Below the pieces are notes generated by a model. It made no database searches, was not told the DNA's origin, and saw only the letters and a program-made list of their open reading frames with translations. The translations under genes and the position numbers were made by a program. Below are positions 58,706 to 64,000 of a stretch of 64,000 bases of DNA, piece after piece. Source of the DNA: Brasenia schreberi (taxonomy: Eukaryota; Streptophyta; Magnoliopsida; Nymphaeales; Cabombaceae); NCBI GenBank assembly GCA_036023115.1, contig JAYKKT010000079.1:8518501-8582500 (forward strand). The letters run 5' to 3'. How positions within the stretch are numbered: the first letter of the stretch is position 1; each line of letters starts with the position of its first letter.

Positions 58706-61668
58706 TGTAGATGTGAAAATTTTATCCCAAAGCCTATATAGAGACTTGGAATAACTTTCTCAATCTACTTCATTCTTGCGCGAGCGTGCCAACTAGTTTC
58801 ACTAAAACTAGCAAAAGGTATAATTTCGACTTCATGGGTGATTGTGGCTAAGCGGGATCTTTTCGTCTTAGGTCTTCTTGAACCGATGCTCAAGGTATAA
58901 TTTCTAGAACTAGCAAAACTAGCAATGTGTGCACTTAGTCTAGAAATTGTCGTTCAAAAATAGCAAAACAGCTGGCAAAAGGTCTTTTCGTCTTAGGTCT
59001 TCTTCACTAAAACTAGCAAAACTAGCAAAATTCATTTGAAAGACAATTTTGATAAGACAATTTGTGCACTTAGTCTAGAAAGTGAACATTTTTCAAGTTT
59101 TGAAAAACAGAAACTGGTTCTATTTTCAGAGCTTGTTTCCGAATTTTTTTGGATAGCTTAGAGATCTTCAAAATTCATGAAAAATTTAGAGCATATAAAG
59201 CAGAATGTGAGTATTCTAATACTATTTTTATTTTATGTTTTTGTACTGTGAATTTACAAAATTAAATCTGGAAAAGACTACTGCTAAGGTGTTTCAGAAC
59301 GTTCTGTTACAAAAACACAGAGGTCTAAAGAAACCTCTGTATTTCGGTGCACATAACTCCGATTTCTATGAATTTAGTCTTGTTGGAAAGCTATAGATAT
59401 CAGCTTTCTAATGAGACTTTCATTGAATTTGGCTCACTACAAATAAAGTTATGAGAAGATTACACAACTTCTATTGCAGGAAAAACAGACTGTGCAGAAC
59501 TGACTTCGAATTTGGCCAATCTTTCTCTGTTTTATTTATGATGCTATATGGCCATAAAATTCTTGAAAATTTTATTACAATTGGGCTTTTATATGTAGAT
59601 TCGATGTTCTAAATTCAGATCATTTAGAGCAACGATTCATAAATGAAAAATATAACAATAGACTATGTAAGATGCTGAAAAATAGAGTTTCAATTTTTAG
59701 AACATACATGCATGCATTCATCCGAAATTAAAAGCAAGCCACAGCTAAATTAATGTAAATGATTGAAGGAAAATGAATGTAAATATATATTTAGCTTAAT
59801 CATAGAGGGGATTAGGAGATATAAGAGTGTATAGAATATAGAGAGATAGAAGAACATGAAATCAAACAAGTAGAATGCATAAACGTAAACAAAATGAAAC
59901 GAGCAATATTTCTACTCTATTACAACATGGGAGGAGACTAAAACTCCATTAATACGACCCCTTTCAAATTGAATATGAGGAAGAGAGAATTAAGATCAGT
60001 AAAAAAGGAAGAAAGCGCACTTACACATCCTCCAATGGCACACGACTCCAAGGAAGGAGACGTTCCCTTCTTGGCTTCTTCTCACACTCTCTCTTTCTCT
60101 CTTTTTTCTCTTTTTGCCGTACCTACTCTCTCTCTCTTGGACCCCTTTCTACATTCCCTTTAAAGCTGGAAACAACCCCCAAGGCCTCTATTTATAGGCT
60201 AAGGGGGGGGCTCTTAGAGCCTTTCTTGATGTGGATCGAATGGGTCATTGGAGCCCCAAACTTCATCCAACTTCATTGCTGGCCACATGGGCTCACGTGG
60301 GCCTTAGAGTGGTCCCTCTTGGGTCAAGGTGGATGGATTAAGCTGGCCAAGGTATGTTCGGTCACAATCAGCCAGCATGTGTTGAGTCAAATGGTAGGTT
60401 CGGTCAAGGCATGTTTGGCCAAGGTTATTTGGTTAGGTAAGGCCAAGGTGGCTTGATCAAGATATGTTCAATCAATTAAAGGGAGAATGGATTGGCTATG
60501 GTGGGTTTAGTTAGCCATGTGCACTTGGGCATGGTCGGCTGGACTTGGTACAAACCATTGGCTCGATGATGCGGTCTTCGGTCATTTGATTTGAACTTAT
60601 GATGTATAACATGACTAGCCCACCACTTGTTTGGTTTCATTTGAGCTTCAATTGACTTGTATTTAAACTTGATCTCGAACCTCCTTTGTCCCATTTCAGT
60701 CGTAATCTGCTTCATGCTCTTCTTGGTCATGCAGTTCGAACTTGAAGCTTTGAATGAGTTCTAACCTTTATTTGAATCCACCTTGTATGCTTGAGCCAAG
60801 TCCACTTCTTCATGGAGCTTTGCCTAGATGATTCCCATTGGTCTGATCAAGGTATGTGAGCTTCACCAAGGTGGGCTTGGCCATGGCTTGATGCGGGCTT
60901 CATTCAAGTGTTGCTTTGATCCTCGCTCCCATCCTGATTTGTTCTTATCCTTGATTTGATATGGGCTTTATTCCTTTTCATTCATGATTTCAAATATTTT
61001 CTTTTTTATTATTTAAAACCATTTCATTTGAGATATATTTGAAAACATGAAGTTTTAATGAAATCTTGAAACATTCTTTTCTTTTGAAAACAACTGAGTT
61101 ACATTCCTAGTGTTTATTTGCATGGGCGACCTGTTTTCGCCCCGTGAGTTAGTCTTTTACCGTTTCAATCACTTTAACCCTTTGTTGGGTGTAGGATTTC
61201 AAACCACTTTAACCCTTTGATGAGTGGAGGGTTCTCGAGTAGGACTATCCTCAATCGGGCGAATTTTTAAGACCTGATTTGAATTTCAAAGATTTTTGGT
61301 AAATTTGACGTTTAGCAAAGATTTTTGGGTTTGGTTTCCAATGTCTCATTTCTATTTGTTTCTTTAAAGAAAATTGTTTGAAACCATCCTTTCTTTAGAT
61401 GAAATCATTTAAACAGGCAAAATGCTACCAATTTGGGCTTGACTGCAAAGCAGTCATTTTTTTGCTCTTTGTCAAAATGGAATTTTTTTGAGAGGGGTGT
61501 CATTTACCCTTATTTTAAGGGTGCCACGAAATTTTGGTACGGAAATGAGTTTGTTTAAGGTGTCTTTATTTGAAAACCCTTAAAAGACCCAAAACCATAA
61601 TTTTTTCTTAAAAAGGCAAAAATTTCTAAAAGATCAAATTATTTTGAGAAAATTTTTGGATATCTACA
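58706..61668 (-). mobile_element. LTR unit 3 (solo-LTR-like, 3.0 kb)
   Basis: On the minus strand the unit starts TGTAGATATCCAAAAATTTT at 61668 and ends TTTTCACATCTACA at 58706. Flanks are TACAT (58701-58705) and CACAT (61669-61673), a 5-bp duplication with one mismatch. It contains the GGGTTAAAGTGGTT block (61230-61163), a TATA box CCTATAAATAG (60198-60188), a GA-rich leader (about 60130-60060) and a section shared with LTR unit 1 (for example TTTCATAGAAATCGG). Scrambled duplications near its 3' end (58858-59090) make it longer than unit 2. A TTGGCACGCTCG motif sits about 90 bases inside the 3' end. No coding domain was seen. Confidence 0.82.
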
Positions 61669-63289
61669 CACATCCCAACAATCGGAATTACAAACCAAGA
61701 CTCCATATCAATTGATTTTCACCCCCACACACACTGATATCCACCATTCACTAATGTCCTATACCATCATGAAGAAGGTGGTTCCATATCTAATAATGTT
61801 CACTCATGAAATGCAACAATGCAAACCACAAAGCAGTTTCCAATACACACATTAATCAAGTCAATAATCATTTAAAGATATTTGCAAAACATTTCATTAT
61901 CATATGCATTGTTTTAAAACAATCAAAACTATCTCTAGCATGTATCATAAAAGGGGACACATCCACAAACATGTCACCTCTATACAGATCCAAAGCTTAC
62001 AAAGCTTCTCTCTTTAAATAATCATGTTGATTTAGTTCTAAAATTATAATAAAACATAACATTAAAATCCTATATTCAAATGTGAACTCTGCAATTCAGA
62101 TAGCATCGAAATTGGACTTCAAATGGTCTTGAAATGACCCGAAAACATAATATTATTCTATTTTGTGTATCAAGATTTGATTAAGGATCCAAGTCCAATT
62201 TCTATTATTTTGTTGTGGATTCATCCTAAATCAATTTAGATCTGAACCATGTTTTAGACACAACATGATAGAAGAGGATACATGTCTGCCCATAAGCACC
62301 TCCTTTGAGCCAAAATCCGTTGATTCTAGTGGTGTTTTTGGCCCACCAAAGGCATTGTCAAGGACTAGACTCTCTGGCCATCCTTTTCTCTTAAAGAATC
62401 ATTGCTAATGAGTAGTGGTTCGCTGAATGTTTTCATCAAAAACCCAAAAGGAAAAGGAAAAGCCTTAGTTCACCTCAAATCCAATGAATCCCATTATTTC
62501 CCAACTTCTTTCCCTTCTTTATGGCTACTTCGACACGCCCTCGATATGCAATACTCTTCCCTTACTCAGTTTCTCTTTTTCTTTTGGTTGTGAGAGCTCT
62601 CCCCTCCAACCCTGTCTCGAGTATCTGACCTTCGCCCACTTTGGTAAGGCTTGGAGGATGGTCTTCTCCATGGGGTATTCCCCTTCTAGGGTCTTGGTCT
62701 CCACTCACAGGGTCCTTTCACACCCGTGAAACCTAAAGTCTGTCATAGTCGATACAACTTCAGTTACATCCCTCGTAGTAAACTAGTACCTCATCCTATT
62801 GGTCCTCCAATTTGGATACAGAGGCATACACTCTTTGACCCCTGTTTATCTTCTCTAGTAATAGAATTAACGATAACCTTGAATTTGATTGTTATGTCCT
62901 ACAATTTTTTTCCTCAGACCATCCTCTCACTCTCACCCATGCCCATCTCCCTTTTCTCTAAGTAAAGAAGGTTCCTTAGTAACTTTGTTATGGACCCACT
63001 CATGGGATGTCACTAAGTATGTCCCCTCACTCTAATTGGACCTATATGTAGTCCTTCCAAAAATTCTAGAAAAATAGAAAAACTAAGAAAAATACAAAAA
63101 CAAGCTTTCATTCAACTCCTTTTATACTTAAGCTTGAGCATACTTATTCCATCCACATTATTGCATCTACTCCTACTTATTCACATCTATATCACAGTAC
63201 ATTTACATCACTTCATCATACCATACTCGACCATTTTCGATATCGGATGTCACCTTATAGCTTCTCCTTATTATTCACAGATGCAAGGT
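61669..63289. other. Stretch without recognised gene before gypsy G
   Basis: No clear coding region. Parts of it may be the decayed gag-protease side of the gypsy fragment that follows, but I could not read any domain. Short frames at 62402-62965 carry no family signature. Confidence 0.45.
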
Positions 63290-64000
63290 AGGAGAACCAG
63301 ACGACGGTGTTATAACACCTGAGACGAGAGAGGACAATGATGAGATCTCTATCCTTCCTGTGTTTGACCAAGAGAAATCATCTAACATAGTAGGGGGAGA
63401 CTTTGTTGAAGTCAACCTCGAGCTTGAATCTTAGTCTAACCCAAAGATCATCAAGATAGGTGCTTGCCTAACTGAAACTCAAAAAAAGGCATTCATCAAG
63501 TTCTTATGGAAGGAAAAAGACGTATTTGTATGGACATGTTCAGACATGCTTGGGCTAGACTCAAAAGTTATTGAACATCACTTATCCTAGAGCCTACCAT
63601 TAAACCAGCTAGGCAATAACATAGAAAGATCCACCTTGAGGTTGAACTTCAAGTTAAGGAGAGCCTCAAAGAGATACTTAAGGCTAGGTTTATTCGAACT
63701 ATAGCCTCTTCTTATTGGTTGTCCAATATCGCGATAGTTAAAAAGTCTAATAGAAAGGTTAGAGTCTACATTGACTTTAGAAACCTAAATAAGGCTACTC
63801 CTAAGGACAATTTTCTCCTACCAACATTGACTTAGTCATTAATTGTACGGTAGGCCACAATATATTCTCTTTCATGAATGACTACTCTGGATACATCCAA
63901 ATAAAGTTGCATGTGAAAGCCCAGTATAAGACCGCATTCACAATTCCATGGAGGACTTAGTGTTACACAGTGATGCCCTTCAGACTCAAGAATGCTAGAG
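63290..64000 (+). mobile_element. Ty3/gypsy fragment G (linker and RT start), continues past window
   Basis: The plus strand reads VGGDFVEVNLELES (63392-63432), KIGACLTETQKKAFIKFLWK and DVFVWTCSDMLGLDSKVIEH (63450-63575). The RT start follows (KSNRKVRVYIDFRNLNKATP near 63740-63800, then FSFMNDYSGYIQIKLHVKAQ and WRTXCYTVMPFRLKNA-like wording up to 64000). The wording matches element D (GGDFLEVNLGTES), so it is the same family. Stops and frameshifts occur about every 40 codons. Confidence 0.85.

Overview
The window is plant nuclear DNA, almost certainly from a flowering plant. It carries Ty3/gypsy and Ty1/copia retrotransposons, LINEs whose 3' ends resemble plant RTE elements, AT-rich intergenic DNA with long (AT)n runs, and two plant-type BAHD acyltransferase genes with TATA boxes, one of them split by a GT-AG intron. 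I cannot name the species. No bacterial-style operon, CRISPR array, rRNA or tRNA was recognised.

Layout. 1-4.4 kb: two decayed gypsy pol fragments lying tail to tail. 5.5-10.3 kb: two decayed copia elements of one family on the minus strand. 10.3-15.1 kb: a plus-strand gypsy element (end of RT to integrase, polypurine tract, LTR) whose LTR contains a captured piece of a host AIR9-like gene. 15.2-25.9 kb: a minus-strand gypsy element of the same family (LTR, gag, protease, RT, RNase H, part of integrase), split by a 3.4-kb LTR unit with a near-perfect 5-bp target duplication. 26.0-27.5 kb: two copia fragments head to head. 28.3-30.7 kb: a possible CACTA-like segment holding a piece of a BEL1-like homeobox (POX domain) gene. 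32.6-34.9 kb: BAHD gene 1 (two exons). 35.1-35.5 kb: LINE 3' ends. 38.2-39.7 kb: a decayed minus-strand coding region that may be plant-mobile-domain-like. 42.1-45.1 kb: a nearly full-length, dead LINE. 49.0-54.7 kb: two more LINE copies, one split by a 2.5-kb LTR unit. 56.1-57.4 kb: BAHD gene 2 (no intron). 58.7-61.7 kb: a third LTR unit. 63.3-64.0 kb: another gypsy pol fragment running off the window.

Only the two BAHD genes look intact. They are on the same strand about 21 kb apart, share many motifs and look like paralogues in the part of the family that includes hydroxycinnamoyl-CoA N-acyltransferases (tryptamine/agmatine type). They keep the HXXXD catalytic motif but carry variants of the DFGWG motif. 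They could form a small, dispersed specialised-metabolism cluster; no other pathway gene is visible between them.

I did not find a new biological system. The most informative observations are two captured host-gene fragments (AIR9 inside an LTR; a BEL1-like POX exon), three LTR units of one family with 4-of-5 target-site duplications that date the nesting order, a duplicated promoter block in an LTR, and the divergent intron structure and active-site variants of the BAHD pair.
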